The notes under the pieces were generated by a model. The model saw only the letters and a program-made list of their open reading frames with translations. It was not told where the DNA came from and made no database searches. Source: Agromyces fucosus (lineage in GTDB: Bacteria > Actinomycetota > Actinomycetes > Actinomycetales > Microbacteriaceae). Taken from it: a stretch of DNA of 64,000 nt. Every line of letters starts with the position of its first letter. The stretch's first letter is position 1. The stretch lies in assembly GCF_004134865.1 (NCBI RefSeq), contig NZ_SDPO01000004.1:173673-237672 (forward strand). The letters are read 5' to 3'. Shown here in pieces: positions 27,520 through 36,536 of this stretch. The translations under genes were made by a program, and so were the position numbers.

Positions 27520-28845
27520 TCAGAGGAGCTGCACCGGCTTGACGATGTCGGCGTAGATGAGGAGGGCGCTCATCGCACCGAAGATGACGACGACCGCGAG
27601 GGTCACGGGCATGAGCTTCGCAAGGTCGACGGGCCCCGGGTCGGGGCGCCGGAAGAGCTTGGCGAACCCGCGTCGGATGCCCTCCCAGAGCGCTCCGGCG
27701 ATGTGACCGCCGTCGAGCGGCAGCAGCGGGATGAGGTTGAAGACGAAGAGCGCGATGTTCAGCGAGCCGAGGATGCCGATCATGGTCGCGGCCTTCGAGG
27801 CGATCGGGATCTCATCGATCGTCGCGATCTCGCCCGCCAGGCGACCGACGCCGACGACCGACATGGGCCCGTTAGGGTCGCGCTCCTCCGGCCCGAAGGC
27901 GGCGTTGGCGACGTCGATGATGCGCTGCGGCAGGTTCAGGATGATTCCGGCGACGCCGGCCACGTTCTCGCCGACCGCGGGCAGCACGGCGGTCGCCGGC
28001 TGCTGCACGATCTCGGTCGCGGGGCCGATGCCGACGAACCCGGCGGCTTCGGTCATCTCGGTGCCCGAGGCATCCGTCACGACCCGGCCCTTGTCGTCGA
28101 ACACGTACCGCTCGCTGAGCATCGGGGTGACCTCGAGCTCGACGGTCTCGCCGTCGCGTTCGACGACGAACGCGACCGGCTCGTCGGGGTGGGCGCGGAT
28201 GATCGCGGTCGACTCGTTCCACGACTCGATGGGCTCGCCGTCGACCGAGACGATGCGGTCGCCGGGTTCGATTCCGGCGGCGGCACCGGGGGCGGCAGGG
28301 TCGCCGGCCTCGCACGTCTGCCGTTCGCTCGTGGCGGGCAGTGCGCACGCCGAGACCGAGCCGACGGTCGTCGACGCCTGCGCGACGCCGAAGCCCATGA
28401 GCAGGATGCCGAAGAGCAGGATCGCGAGCAGGAGGTTCATGAACGGCCCGCCGAACATGACGATGATGCGCTTCCACACGGGCAGCAGGTAGAACGCGCG
28501 GTGCTCGTCGCCGGCCGTGATCGACTCGGTACTGGAGTCGCGGGCGTCCTGCACGAGTCCGCGGAAGAAGCCCGTGCTGTCGGCGTGCACCTGCTCGCCC
28601 TTCGCGGGCGGGAACATGCCGATCATCGAGATGTAGCCGCCGAGCGGGATGGCCTTCACGCCGTACTCGGTCTCGCCCTTCCGGCGCGACCAGATGGTCG
28701 GGCCGAAGCCGATCATGTACTGGGTGACCTTGACGCCGAAGATCTTGGCCGGCACCAGGTGCCCGATCTCGTGCAGGCCGATCGACACGGCGAGGCCGAT
28801 CACGATGATGACGACGCCGATGATGAAGGCGAGCACGGAATCCAC
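27520..28845 (-). CDS. rip1: Site-2 intramembrane metalloprotease (Rip1/RseP family)
   Basis: A 441-residue M50 protease cleaving membrane substrates such as anti-sigma factors. The zinc motif HEIGH is in the first transmembrane helix (near residue 22), followed by GFGPTIWSRRKGETEYGVKA and GGYISMIGM, and the LDGGHI motif (third zinc ligand) near the C terminus. A PDZ domain lies between (about 130-240, with GIEPGDRIVSVDGEPI). Four transmembrane helices. The GTG at 28845 is preceded by TACGCT and seven bases; upstream extensions run into dxr. In actinobacteria rip1 usually stands between dxr and ispG. Confidence 0.92.
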   Translation of the reverse strand: MDSVLAFIIGVVIIVIGLAVSIGLHEIGHLVPAKIFGVKVTQYMIGFGPTIWSRRKGETEYGVKAIPLGGYISMIGMFPPAKGEQVHADSTGFFRGLVQDARDSSTESITAGDEHRAFYLLPVWKRIIVMFGGPFMNLLLAILLFGILLMGFGVAQASTTVGSVSACALPATSERQTCEAGDPAAPGAAAGIEPGDRIVSVDGEPIESWNESTAIIRAHPDEPVAFVVERDGETVELEVTPMLSERYVFDDKGRVVTDASGTEMTEAAGFVGIGPATEIVQQPATAVLPAVGENVAGVAGIILNLPQRIIDVANAAFGPEERDPNGPMSVVGVGRLAGEIATIDEIPIASKAATMIGILGSLNIALFVFNLIPLLPLDGGHIAGALWEGIRRGFAKLFRRPDPGPVDLAKLMPVTLAVVVIFGAMSALLIYADIVKPVQLL

Positions 28846-28852
28846 GGCTGCA

Positions 28853-28858
28853 AGCGTA
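28853..28858 (-). promoter_or_regulatory. -10 element for leaderless rip1
   Basis: TACGCT on the minus strand, seven bases before the GTG at 28845. Confidence 0.5.
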
Positions 28859-28913
28859 GTGCTGTCGGCTTTGAGTGCGCTGGCGGTCGGCTGTGAGCTC
28901 GGCGGGCGGCGCT

Positions 28914-30005
28914 TCAGCCCGAGATGCGGGCGATGCGGGCCTCGGCCGCGCGTCGGGCGCTGCGCTCGGCTTCGGCGAGCGACGCGACGGAGAGCACGGC
29001 ATCGGATGCCTCGTGGTGCTCGACCACCTCGCGCACGATGTCGACGATGTCGAGGAACCCGATGCGGCCGGCGTGGAACGCCGTGACCGCCTCCTCGTTG
29101 GCCGCGTTGAACACGGCGGGATACTCGCCCCCGGCGCGTCCGACCTGCTTGGCGAGCGCGACCGCGGGGAACGCCGCGCCGTCGAGCGGCTCGAACGTCC
29201 ATTCCTGCGCACGCGTCCAGTCGAGCGGTGCGCCGACGGCCGCCACCCGATTCGGCCAGTCGAGGCCGAGCGAGATCGGCAGGCGCATGTCGGGCGGCGA
29301 CGCCTGCGCGATCGTGGAGCCGTCGACGAACTCGACCATCGAGTGGACGATCGACTGGGGATGCACGACGACGTCGATGCGGTCGTACTCGACGTCGAAG
29401 AGCAGGTGCGCCTCGATCACCTCGAGTCCCTTGTTCACGAGCGTCGCCGAGTTGGTCGTCACGACGAGGCCCATGTCCCAGGTCGGGTGCGCGAGCGCCT
29501 CGGCCGGCGTGACCGCGGTGAGCTCGTCGCGCCGGCGACCGCGGAAGGGGCCACCCGAGGCGGTCAGCACGAGTCGGCGCACCTCGTCGTCGGTGCCCGA
29601 GCGCAACGCCTGCGCGATCGCCGAGTGCTCGGAGTCGACGGGCACGATCTGGCCGGGCTTCGCGAGGCGGGTCACGAGATCGCCGCCCACGATGAGCGAC
29701 TCCTTGTTCGCGAGGGCGAGGGTCGTGCCGCGCTCGAGGGTGGCGAGGGTCGGCCCGAGGCCGACGGAGCCGGTGATGCCGTTCAGCACGACATCGGCGT
29801 CGACGTCGCGCACGAGCTGCTCTGCCTCTTCGATGCCGACTGCCGTGTGCTCGACCGAGAACTCCGCGGCCTGCGCGTCGAGGACTGCGCGATTGGACCC
29901 GACGGCCAGGCCGACGACGTCGAATCGCCGAGGGTTCGCCCTGATGACGTCGAGGGCCTGGGTGCCGATCGAACCGGATGAGCCGAGGATGATGACGGAG
30001 CGCAC
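28914..30005 (-). CDS. dxr: 1-deoxy-D-xylulose-5-phosphate reductoisomerase
   Basis: Dxr makes MEP, the first committed step of the MEP isoprenoid pathway, with NADPH. The 363 residues begin at GTG with [19 protein letters not shown] (NADPH-binding GSxGSIG), followed by [12 protein letters not shown], the catalytic-site [12 protein letters not shown] and TASGGPFRG, and [14 protein letters not shown]. The GTG at 30005 is fixed by TACAGT ending six bases before it. Rip1 follows in the same direction after 68 bases. Confidence 0.96.
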   Translation of the reverse strand: MRSVIILGSSGSIGTQALDVIRANPRRFDVVGLAVGSNRAVLDAQAAEFSVEHTAVGIEEAEQLVRDVDADVVLNGITGSVGLGPTLATLERGTTLALANKESLIVGGDLVTRLAKPGQIVPVDSEHSAIAQALRSGTDDEVRRLVLTASGGPFRGRRRDELTAVTPAEALAHPTWDMGLVVTTNSATLVNKGLEVIEAHLLFDVEYDRIDVVVHPQSIVHSMVEFVDGSTIAQASPPDMRLPISLGLDWPNRVAAVGAPLDWTRAQEWTFEPLDGAAFPAVALAKQVGRAGGEYPAVFNAANEEAVTAFHAGRIGFLDIVDIVREVVEHHEASDAVLSVASLAEAERSARRAAEARIARISG

Positions 30006-30011
30006 ATCCCC

Positions 30012-30017
30012 ACTGTA
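30012..30017 (-). promoter_or_regulatory. -10 element for leaderless dxr
   Basis: TACAGT on the minus strand with six bases to the GTG at 30005. Confidence 0.6.
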
Positions 30018-30055
30018 TCCGGAGCGCCGGACGCCGATCCGGGGCGCAGAGCGCG

Positions 30056-30694
30056 TCAGGAGAGCACGGCCACGGTCGCCGCCCGGTTCCCGGGTACGGC
30101 GACGTCGTGGAAGCGGATGCCGCGCCATCCGGAACCGAACTCCGGCGGGCTCACCTCGATGCGGCCGACGCCGCCGTCATCGCTCGGCAGGGTGAGCGCC
30201 AGCCGCGACGGCTCGATGAACTCGGTGTGGCCGACGGCACGAAGCAGCGCGGACTTCCGCGCCCAGAGCGTCGCGCGGGCGATCGCACGCGCGGCCGGGT
30301 CGAAGCGGTCGAGGGCGGCCCGCTCGCTGGCATGGAACGCCGCCTCGTCGATGACGGCGCCCGACTCGAGCGCGGCGGATTCGATGCCGACACCGACCGG
30401 ATGCCTCGTGGCTGCGGCGCCGACGACCGCGTCGCCGAAGACGGCGACATCGGCGAACCACGTGGCGCCCGACGGGGTGAGCGGATAGGCGACGGACGGC
30501 CGCCCGTGCCGCGCCCCGCACTCGGCGCAGGCGTGCACGAGCTCGACGTCGTCGGCGGGAACGCCCGTCGCATGGGCGACCAGCCCGCGCAGCACCGTGT
30601 CGGCTGCCGGCCCGCGACGGCCCCTCGTGACCACCACGACGCGCACGCCGGAGGCTTCGAGCTCGATGAGCTCACCCTCCGCCGCGACATCCAT
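30056..30694 (-). CDS. Degenerate 4'-phosphopantetheinyl-transferase-like protein
   Basis: A 212-residue protein with the Sfp-type layout: [18 protein letters not shown] (substrate loop), then [10 protein letters not shown] and [12 protein letters not shown]. Active members have GIDxE and W-x-x-KE, whose two acidic residues bind magnesium; here they read GVGIE and RKSA, so Asp is Gly and the second Glu is Ser. The protein may therefore be inactive as a transferase or do something else. The ATG at 30694 has GAGAGGA upstream. It is divergent from plsC and upstream of dxr. Confidence 0.65.
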   Translation of the reverse strand: MDVAAEGELIELEASGVRVVVVTRGRRGPAADTVLRGLVAHATGVPADDVELVHACAECGARHGRPSVAYPLTPSGATWFADVAVFGDAVVGAAATRHPVGVGIESAALESGAVIDEAAFHASERAALDRFDPAARAIARATLWARKSALLRAVGHTEFIEPSRLALTLPSDDGGVGRIEVSPPEFGSGWRGIRFHDVAVPGNRAATVAVLS

Positions 30695-30788
30695 GCACCC
30701 ATCCTCTCGCACGGGCGCCGCGGCATCCGCTGCGATTCGTCCGACGCGCGGGGAATCGGATATGCCGCGGCGTGCATGTCGCCGGCCG

Positions 30789-30794
30789 TAGGGT
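30789..30794 (+). promoter_or_regulatory. -10 element for leaderless plsC
   Basis: TAGGGT followed by six bases and the GTG at 30801. Confidence 0.5.
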
Positions 30795-30800
30795 CGAACG

Positions 30801-31616
30801 GTGACAGAGATCGAAGGCGACGCCGTGCCGGCTCCAGTGCGGGGTCGTGGTGCAGTGCCGTCTCCCGTCTCGACGGCGCCTGTGCCGGCTCCAGTGCGGC
30901 AGGGCCCGCTCTACCGCATCGTCCGCGGTTTCCTCCGCCCACTTGTGCGGCTCGTCTACCGGCCGAAGATCACCGGAGCCGAGCACGTGCCGATGCGGGG
31001 TCCGGTCATCCTCGCCTCGAACCACCTCTCGTTCGTCGACAGCATCGTGATCCCGCTCGCCTCGCCGCGCCCCGTGCAGTTCCTCGCCAAGTCGACGTAC
31101 TTCACCGGCACGGGTTTCTCGGGCTGGGTCTCGCGCACCTTCTTCGGCGCCATCGGCGCCGTCGCAGTCGAACGCGGTGCCGGCTCCCAGGCGCAGGAGG
31201 CCCTCGACGCGGGCCGACGCATCCTCGACGCCGGCAACGCCTTCGCCCTCTACCCCGAGGGCACCCGCTCGCTCGACGGCCGGCTCTACCGGGGCCGCAC
31301 GGGCGTGGCGTGGCTCGCGCTCACGACGGGCGCCAAGGTCGTCCCGGTCGGCCTCATCGGCACCGAGGCGATCCAGCCCGTCGGGGCGAAGCTGCCCCGC
31401 GTGCGCCCCGTCACCGTCCGCTTCGGCGAGCCCCTCGACCTGAGCCGTCACGGCCAGGCGACCTCCGGACGCGCCCGCCGCGCTGCGACCGACGAGATCA
31501 TGGCCGCGATCCACGCGCTCAGCGAGCAGGAACTCGCGGGCGTCTACAACGAGACCCCGCCGCAGGGCGCCCTCGCCAAGCTCGCCGACCGGGTCGTGCC
31601 GCGCGAGCGGATCTGA
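30801..31616 (+). CDS. plsC: 1-acyl-sn-glycerol-3-phosphate acyltransferase
   Basis: A 271-residue PlsC-type acyltransferase making phosphatidic acid for phospholipids. The catalytic NHLSFVDS (H-x4-D) is near residue 74, the substrate motif YPEGTRS near 152 and the VVPVGLIGTEAIQP motif follows. The N-terminal 40 residues are a Pro/Val-rich tail with a repeated VPAPVR. The GTG start is fixed by the preceding TAGGGT plus six bases; a start nearer the domain (for example around 30825) is possible. Confidence 0.9.
   Translation: MTEIEGDAVPAPVRGRGAVPSPVSTAPVPAPVRQGPLYRIVRGFLRPLVRLVYRPKITGAEHVPMRGPVILASNHLSFVDSIVIPLASPRPVQFLAKSTYFTGTGFSGWVSRTFFGAIGAVAVERGAGSQAQEALDAGRRILDAGNAFALYPEGTRSLDGRLYRGRTGVAWLALTTGAKVVPVGLIGTEAIQPVGAKLPRVRPVTVRFGEPLDLSRHGQATSGRARRAATDEIMAAIHALSEQELAGVYNETPPQGALAKLADRVVPRERI
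30825..30899 (+). repeat. 18-bp direct repeat in the plsC N-terminal tail
   Basis: GTGCCGGCTCCAGTGCGG occurs at 30825-30842 and 30882-30899, in the same frame, encoding VPAPVR twice. It marks a small in-frame duplication in the N-terminal extension, outside the acyltransferase domain. Confidence 0.85.
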
Positions 31617-31649
31617 CCGGATTCCCAGCCGTTCCCGGCCTCGCCCCGG

Positions 31650-31655
31650 TATCGT
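31650..31655 (+). promoter_or_regulatory. -10 element for leaderless lipoprotein gene
   Basis: TATCGT, seven bases before the ATG at 31663. Confidence 0.4.
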
Positions 31656-31662
31656 CAGTCCG

Positions 31663-32601
31663 ATGCGCCCCGCCTCGATCATCAGCCGCGTCGCCGCGAC
31701 CGTGGCCGTCGTGCTCGCCCTCGCGGCGTGCGCCGGACCGATCGACGTGCAGAAGGCCGCTGCGGGCGGCACCGACGCGACCGCGGTCGTCGACCGCCCG
31801 ATTCCGCCCGCCACGGAGTTCGACCCGGGCTATATCGTGAGCGACGACTCGTTCTACGACAGCGGCGCGATGAGCGAAGACGAGATCCAGGCGTTCTTCG
31901 AGGGGCTCGACTGCCGCCCCGAAGACCGGGTGCCGTGCCTCGCCGACTTCATGCAGAGCACCACGACGCAAGCCGCGGCAGGGCCCGGCCACTGCGCGGA
32001 GTACCGCGGCGGCATCCGCGAACGGGCGAGTCGCATCGTCTCGAAGGTCGCTGCGGCGTGCGGCATCAGCCCGAAGACCCTGCTCGTGCTGCTGCAGAAG
32101 GAGCAGTCGCTGCTCACCCGGCCGAGCGAGTCGGGCTACCTCCGCGCCACGGGGTACGGCTGCCCCGACACGGCCGACTGCGATGCGAAGTACTTCGGGT
32201 TCTTCAATCAGGTCTACAACGCGGCCTGGCAGTTCCGCCAGTACACCGAGCAGCCCGACCGCGCCTACCGCGTCGGAGCGGTCGACGTGGGGTTCCATCC
32301 GGATGCCGCGTGCGGCGCGTCGACCGTCGCCATCGCCAACCAGGCCACGGCGAACCTGTACAACTACACGCCCTACCAGCCGAACCCGGCCGCCGTGGCG
32401 GACCCCGAGATCGGCGACGGCTGCTCCGCGTTCGGCAACCTCAACTTCTGGCGGCTCTGGCACCGCTGGTTCGGCGACCCGCAGGCCGAGCGCTACCCCG
32501 GGTTCCTGCCGCCGTGCAGCCGGCTCGTCGGCGGCCACGCCTGCCCGCTCCCCGAGGCGACGCTGCCCGCCGTTCCGCCGGTGCGGCTCAGCGCCGACTG
32601 A
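31663..32601 (+). CDS. Exported actinobacterial lipoprotein, possibly cell-wall related
   Basis: A 312-residue lipoprotein with signal and lipobox ALAAC (Cys near residue 23). Conserved-looking blocks are GYIVSDDSFYDSGAMSEDEI, ACGISPKTLLVLLQKEQSLL, YGCPDTADCDAKYFGFFNQV and NFWRLWHRWFGD. The KTLLVLLQKEQSL stretch resembles a lysozyme-like fold segment in secreted actinobacterial proteins, so a role at peptidoglycan is possible, but I cannot name an activity. Its stop is one base from the stop of the convergent osmC-like gene. Confidence 0.8.
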   Translation: MRPASIISRVAATVAVVLALAACAGPIDVQKAAAGGTDATAVVDRPIPPATEFDPGYIVSDDSFYDSGAMSEDEIQAFFEGLDCRPEDRVPCLADFMQSTTTQAAAGPGHCAEYRGGIRERASRIVSKVAAACGISPKTLLVLLQKEQSLLTRPSESGYLRATGYGCPDTADCDAKYFGFFNQVYNAAWQFRQYTEQPDRAYRVGAVDVGFHPDAACGASTVAIANQATANLYNYTPYQPNPAAVADPEIGDGCSAFGNLNFWRLWHRWFGDPQAERYPGFLPPCSRLVGGHACPLPEATLPAVPPVRLSAD

Positions 32602-32602
32602 T

Positions 32603-33082
32603 TCAGCGCCCGCTGACGGTCACGACCGGTTCGTGCCGCACCGGGAAGGCGACGGACGCCGCGATGAAGCACTTCGCGGAGGCCTCGGCGTGGAGCTCGG
32701 CGGCGAGCTCGAGCATCGAGGCATCCGCGACCTCGATCCGCGGCCGCAGCACGACCTCGACGAATGCCCCGCCGCCCGTGCCATCCTCGCGCATGTGCCC
32801 GGTGGGCGCGTCCGTGTAGCTCCGCACGACGACGCCGTGGTTCGTCGCCACGTGCAGGTAGGAGAGCATGTGGCATTCGCCGAGCGCGGCGAGCAGCAGC
32901 TCCTCGGGATTCCACCGCTCGCGGTCGCCGTGGAAGGTGCGGTCGCTCGAACCGGCGATGTCGTGCAGCTTGCCGGTCGCGCGCACGACGTGCTGGCGGC
33001 CGTAGTCGCGGTATCCGGAGGTGCCCGTGCCGCGATCGCCCTGCCACTCGACCTCGATCTCGTAGTGGTGTTCGCCGAGCAT
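32603..33082 (-). CDS. OsmC/Ohr-family protein
   Basis: A 159-residue OsmC-fold protein. Members reduce organic hydroperoxides with two Cys; the first here is in LLLAALGECHMLSYLHV and the second in the EASAKCFIAASV segment, as in the active family. The start MLGEHHYEIEVEW at 33082 has GGAGG directly upstream; a longer in-frame extension into the divergent gabT promoter has no homology. Confidence 0.88.
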   Translation of the reverse strand: MLGEHHYEIEVEWQGDRGTGTSGYRDYGRQHVVRATGKLHDIAGSSDRTFHGDRERWNPEELLLAALGECHMLSYLHVATNHGVVVRSYTDAPTGHMREDGTGGGAFVEVVLRPRIEVADASMLELAAELHAEASAKCFIAASVAFPVRHEPVVTVSGR

Positions 33083-33149
33083 GGTTCCTCCGATCGTGCA
33101 CGCGAGCCGCGCCATCCGATTCTGCCCGATGCCGGTCTCGGGGCGGCGA

Positions 33150-33155
33150 TAAGGT
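33150..33155 (+). promoter_or_regulatory. -10 element of gabT
   Basis: TAAGGT, nine bases before the ATG at 33165 with GGAGGAA between, so the leader is very short but may still carry a ribosome-binding site. Confidence 0.45.
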
Positions 33156-33164
33156 GGAGGAACC

Positions 33165-34541
33165 ATGACTGATACCCGCATCGACGCCCAGACAGCCGCC
33201 GCCCCGGTCTACACCGTGCCGCAGGAGCGCAAGATCGTGACCGCCATCCCCGGTCCGAAGTCGCAGGAGCTGCAGGCCCGACGATCGAAGGTCGTCTCCT
33301 CCGGCGTGTCCTCGGCGCTGCCCGTCTACATCGAGCGCGCGAACGGCGCGATCCTCGTCGACGTCGACGGCAACCAGTTCATCGACTTCGGCGCCGGCAT
33401 CGGCGTGACGACGATCGGCCACACCGAGCAGCGCGTCGTCGCGGCCGCGGCCGACCAGCTGCAGGACGTCATCCACACGCTCTTCACGATCACCCCCTAC
33501 GAGGAGTACGTCCGCGTCGCCGAACTCCTCGCCGAGCACACTCCCGGCAACTGGGAGAAGAAGAGCGTGCTCGTCAACTCGGGCGCCGAGGCCGTCGAGA
33601 ACGGCGTCAAGATCGCGCGCAAGCACACCGGCCGCCGTGCCGTCGCCGTGCTCGACCACGCCTACCACGGCCGCACGAACCTCACGATGGCGATGAACTA
33701 CAAGGCGATGCCCTACGCGACCGGCTTCGGCCCGCTCGCGGGCGACGTCTACCACGCCCCGAGCTCCTACCCCTACCGCGACGGACTGTCGGGCGCGGAT
33801 GCCGCGGCACGCACGATCGGCTACCTCGAGAAGGTCATCGGGGCGAGCGACCTCGCCTGCCTCGTCGTCGAGCCCATCCAGGGCGAAGGCGGGTTCATGG
33901 TTCCCGCCGACGGGTTCCTGCCCACGCTGCAGACCTGGTGCACCGAGAACGGTGTCGTGATGATCGCCGACGAGATCCAGTCGGGAATGGCCCGCACCGG
34001 CCGCTACTACGCGAGCGAGCACTTCGGCTGGGAGCCCGACCTCGTGCTCTCGGCGAAGGGCATCGCGGGCGGCCTGCCTCTCGCCGCGGTCACGGGCCGT
34101 GCCGAGATCATGGACGCGTCGCAGCCCGGCGGGCTCGGCGGCACCTTCGGCGGCAACCCCGTTGCGTGCGCCGCAGCGATCGCCGTCTTCGAATCGATCG
34201 ACGAGCACGACCTCCTCGCCGAGGGCCGACGCATCGAGGCGACCTTCCGCGCCGGACTCGAGCGGCTCGCGGCACGCTACGACATCATCGGCGAGATCCG
34301 CGGCAAGGGCGCGATGATCGCGATCGAGCTCGTGCAGCCGGGCACCGGGCAGTCCACGAAGGCTCCGAACGCCGAAGCCGTCACCGCGATCGTCGCCTTC
34401 GCCGCACAACACGGCGTGCTCTTCCTCAGCGCCGGCACCTACGGCAACGTGCTGCGGTTCCTGCCGAGTCTGGCGGTGAGCGACGCGCTCATCGAAGACG
34501 GTCTCCGCGTGCTCGACGACGCCTTCGCCTCCCTCGGATAG
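33165..34541 (+). CDS. gabT: 4-aminobutyrate--2-oxoglutarate transaminase
   Basis: A 458-residue class III PLP aminotransferase converting GABA to succinic semialdehyde. Seen motifs: VNSGAEAVENGVKIARKHTG (PLP phosphate loop), DHAYHGRTNLTMAMN, VVEPIQGEGGFMVP, ADEIQSGMARTG and the PLP lysine in LSAKGIAGGLPLAA. These match GabT closely. Five bases separate it from the asparaginase-like gene, and PotABCD lies just beyond, so putrescine to GABA to succinate is a plausible local route. Confidence 0.93.
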   Translation: MTDTRIDAQTAAAPVYTVPQERKIVTAIPGPKSQELQARRSKVVSSGVSSALPVYIERANGAILVDVDGNQFIDFGAGIGVTTIGHTEQRVVAAAADQLQDVIHTLFTITPYEEYVRVAELLAEHTPGNWEKKSVLVNSGAEAVENGVKIARKHTGRRAVAVLDHAYHGRTNLTMAMNYKAMPYATGFGPLAGDVYHAPSSYPYRDGLSGADAAARTIGYLEKVIGASDLACLVVEPIQGEGGFMVPADGFLPTLQTWCTENGVVMIADEIQSGMARTGRYYASEHFGWEPDLVLSAKGIAGGLPLAAVTGRAEIMDASQPGGLGGTFGGNPVACAAAIAVFESIDEHDLLAEGRRIEATFRAGLERLAARYDIIGEIRGKGAMIAIELVQPGTGQSTKAPNAEAVTAIVAFAAQHGVLFLSAGTYGNVLRFLPSLAVSDALIEDGLRVLDDAFASLG

Positions 34542-34546
34542 AACAG

Positions 34547-35536
34547 GTGGCCGGCACATTCTCAGTCACTGATTCCGTCGAACTCGCCGTGGTCGAACGT
34601 AGTGGTTTCATCGAGTCCCGGCACGCGGGTTCCGCCGTCGTGCTCTCCCCCGAAGGCGAGGTGATGCGCGCCCTCGGCGACGTCGTCACCCCGATCTTCC
34701 CCCGGTCCTGCCTGAAGCCGTTCCAGGCCGTCGCCGTCATGACCTCGGGCGTCACGCTCCGGGGCGAAGACGCCGCCATCGCCACCGCGAGCCACTCGGG
34801 CACCGCCGCGCACGTCGCCCTCGTGCGCCGCCTGCTCGAACGTGAGTCCCTGCCCGAATCGGCGCTCGGCTGCCCGCCGGCCGCGCCGTCCGACCAGGTG
34901 GCGCGCGAGCAGCTCATCCGCTCCGGCGGACCGCGCGAGCGCGTCTACATGAACTGCTCGGGCAAGCACTCGGCGATGCTCCTCGCCTGCGTCGCCAACG
35001 AGTGGCCGCTCGAGAGCTACCTCGAGCTCGACCACCCGCTGCAGAAGCGCGTGCTCGACGTCATCGAGCGCTTCACGGGCGAGCGACCTGCGGCGACGGC
35101 GATCGACGGGTGCGGTGCGCCCGTGCACGCGATCAGCCTCGGCGGACTCGGCCGTGGCATCCAGAAGATCACGACCGCCGCGGCGGGCTCGCCGTTCGCG
35201 CTGTATCGCGAGGCCGCGGCCCTCACCGAGTCGGTGCGCGAGCACGCCTGGGCCGTGGGCGGCCCCGGCCAGCCCGACACCGTCGCCGTCGAGCGCCTCG
35301 GCGTCTTCGCGAAGATCGGCGCCGAGGGCGTCATGGTCATGACGGCGCCCGACGGCACCACCGTCGCGCTCAAGGTGCTCGACGGCTCGGCCCGCGCCTC
35401 GACGATCATCGCGCTCCGGCTGCTCGCGCAGTCGGGTGCGATCGACCACGAGGCCATCGACGCCGTGCAGACCGAGCTCGATCTCTGGGTCATGGGCGGC
35501 GAGCAGCGCGTCGGCACGATCAGGGCCACCGTCTGA
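34547..35536 (+). CDS. Asparaginase II family protein (L-asparaginase-like)
   Basis: A 329-residue protein of the PF06089 type, distinct from classical AnsA/AnsB. Characteristic segments: SRHAGSAVVLSPEG, PRSCLKPFQAVAVM, TASHSGTAAHVALV, NCSGKHSAMLLACV, DGCGAPVHAISLGG and a C-terminal KVLDGSARASTIIAL. It should hydrolyse L-asparagine or a similar amide. The GTG at 34547 lies six bases after the gabT stop, implying one transcript. Confidence 0.88.
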   Translation: MAGTFSVTDSVELAVVERSGFIESRHAGSAVVLSPEGEVMRALGDVVTPIFPRSCLKPFQAVAVMTSGVTLRGEDAAIATASHSGTAAHVALVRRLLERESLPESALGCPPAAPSDQVAREQLIRSGGPRERVYMNCSGKHSAMLLACVANEWPLESYLELDHPLQKRVLDVIERFTGERPAATAIDGCGAPVHAISLGGLGRGIQKITTAAAGSPFALYREAAALTESVREHAWAVGGPGQPDTVAVERLGVFAKIGAEGVMVMTAPDGTTVALKVLDGSARASTIIALRLLAQSGAIDHEAIDAVQTELDLWVMGGEQRVGTIRATV

Positions 35537-35576
35537 ATCGACCCGCACCCGGTTCCCGGATCGGTGCCGGGCAGCG

Positions 35577-35618
35577 AAGCGGATGCCGCAGCGGGATCAC
35601 TCCCCCTGCGGCATCCGC
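35577..35618. terminator. Bidirectional terminator between asparaginase-like gene and potC
   Basis: AGCGGATGCCGCAG (35577-35590) pairs perfectly with CTGCGGCATCCGCT (35605-35618), loop 14 bases, between convergent genes. Confidence 0.8.
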
Positions 35619-35636
35619 TCTCTCGATCTGTTCGGG

Positions 35637-36536
35637 TCAGCCGAGTTTCGCGAGCCGTTTCGCACGTGCCGCGCGGGAGACCTGCGCGACGATCACGAGC
35701 ACCAGGGCGAAGAGGAACACCGCCGAGGCGATGACGTTCGCCTCGGCCGGGATGCCGCGCGACGCCGAGATGTAGATGTACTTCGGGAACGTCGACACCG
35801 CACCCGAGTTGAAGTTCGTGATGATGAAGTCGTCGAAGCTGAGTGCGAATGACAACAGCGCCGCCGCCACGATGCCGGGAAGCAGCAGCGGGAACGTCAC
35901 CCTCCAGAACACCTGCGACGGCGAGCCGTAGAGGTCGCGGCCCGCCTCTTCGAGCGCCGGATCGAGGCTCGCGACGCGCGCCTTGACCGTCACCACGACG
36001 AAGCTGATGCAGAACATCGTGTGCGCGAGGATGATCGTCGTCATGTCCTTCGCGACGCCGACGGCGAGGAACTGCGCTGCGAGGCCGGCTCCGAGCACGA
36101 CCTCGGGCGTGGCCATCGGCAGGAACAGCAGCAGGCTGATCGCACCGCGGGCACGGAACCGGTAGCGCACGAGTGCGATCGCGATCATGGTGCCGAGCGT
36201 CGTCGCGATGACGGTGGCCGCGATGCCGATGATGATGCTGTTGCCGAAGGCTTCGCACACGGCCCCGCCCTCGACGGTGCAGACGTTCAGCCACTTGTCG
36301 AAGGTGAACCCACGCCAGGAGATGTTCGACTTGATCGAGTCGTTGAACGAGAACACGAAGGTGTACGCGATCGGGATGAGCAGGAACACGAACGCGATGA
36401 CCGTGTACACGGGCAGCAGCCAGTCACCGAGCCCGAGCCGTCGCGGGCGAACCCGCCCGCGCGGGCCGCGCGAATCGAGCTCCTGGCTCTCACCGAGGCC
36501 GCCGAGCACGGCAGCCGCCTGGACTTCTCCGCTCAC
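35637..36536 (-). CDS. potC: Spermidine/putrescine ABC transporter permease PotC
   Basis: A 299-residue permease with six transmembrane helices and the EAA loop (EEAGRDLYGSPSQVFWRVTFPLLLPGI) that docks on the ATPase. The preceding hydrophilic 35 residues are cytoplasmic. Its ATG overlaps the potB stop by four bases. Last gene of potD-potA-potB-potC. Confidence 0.92.
   Translation of the reverse strand: MSGEVQAAAVLGGLGESQELDSRGPRGRVRPRRLGLGDWLLPVYTVIAFVFLLIPIAYTFVFSFNDSIKSNISWRGFTFDKWLNVCTVEGGAVCEAFGNSIIIGIAATVIATTLGTMIAIALVRYRFRARGAISLLLFLPMATPEVVLGAGLAAQFLAVGVAKDMTTIILAHTMFCISFVVVTVKARVASLDPALEEAGRDLYGSPSQVFWRVTFPLLLPGIVAAALLSFALSFDDFIITNFNSGAVSTFPKYIYISASRGIPAEANVIASAVFLFALVLVIVAQVSRAARAKRLAKLG

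Noticed and set aside
28262..28278. tRNA T-arm look-alike (CCGGGTTCGATTCCGG)
   Set aside because: It is coding sequence of the rip1 PDZ domain (GIEPGD on the other strand); no acceptor, D or anticodon arms lie around it.
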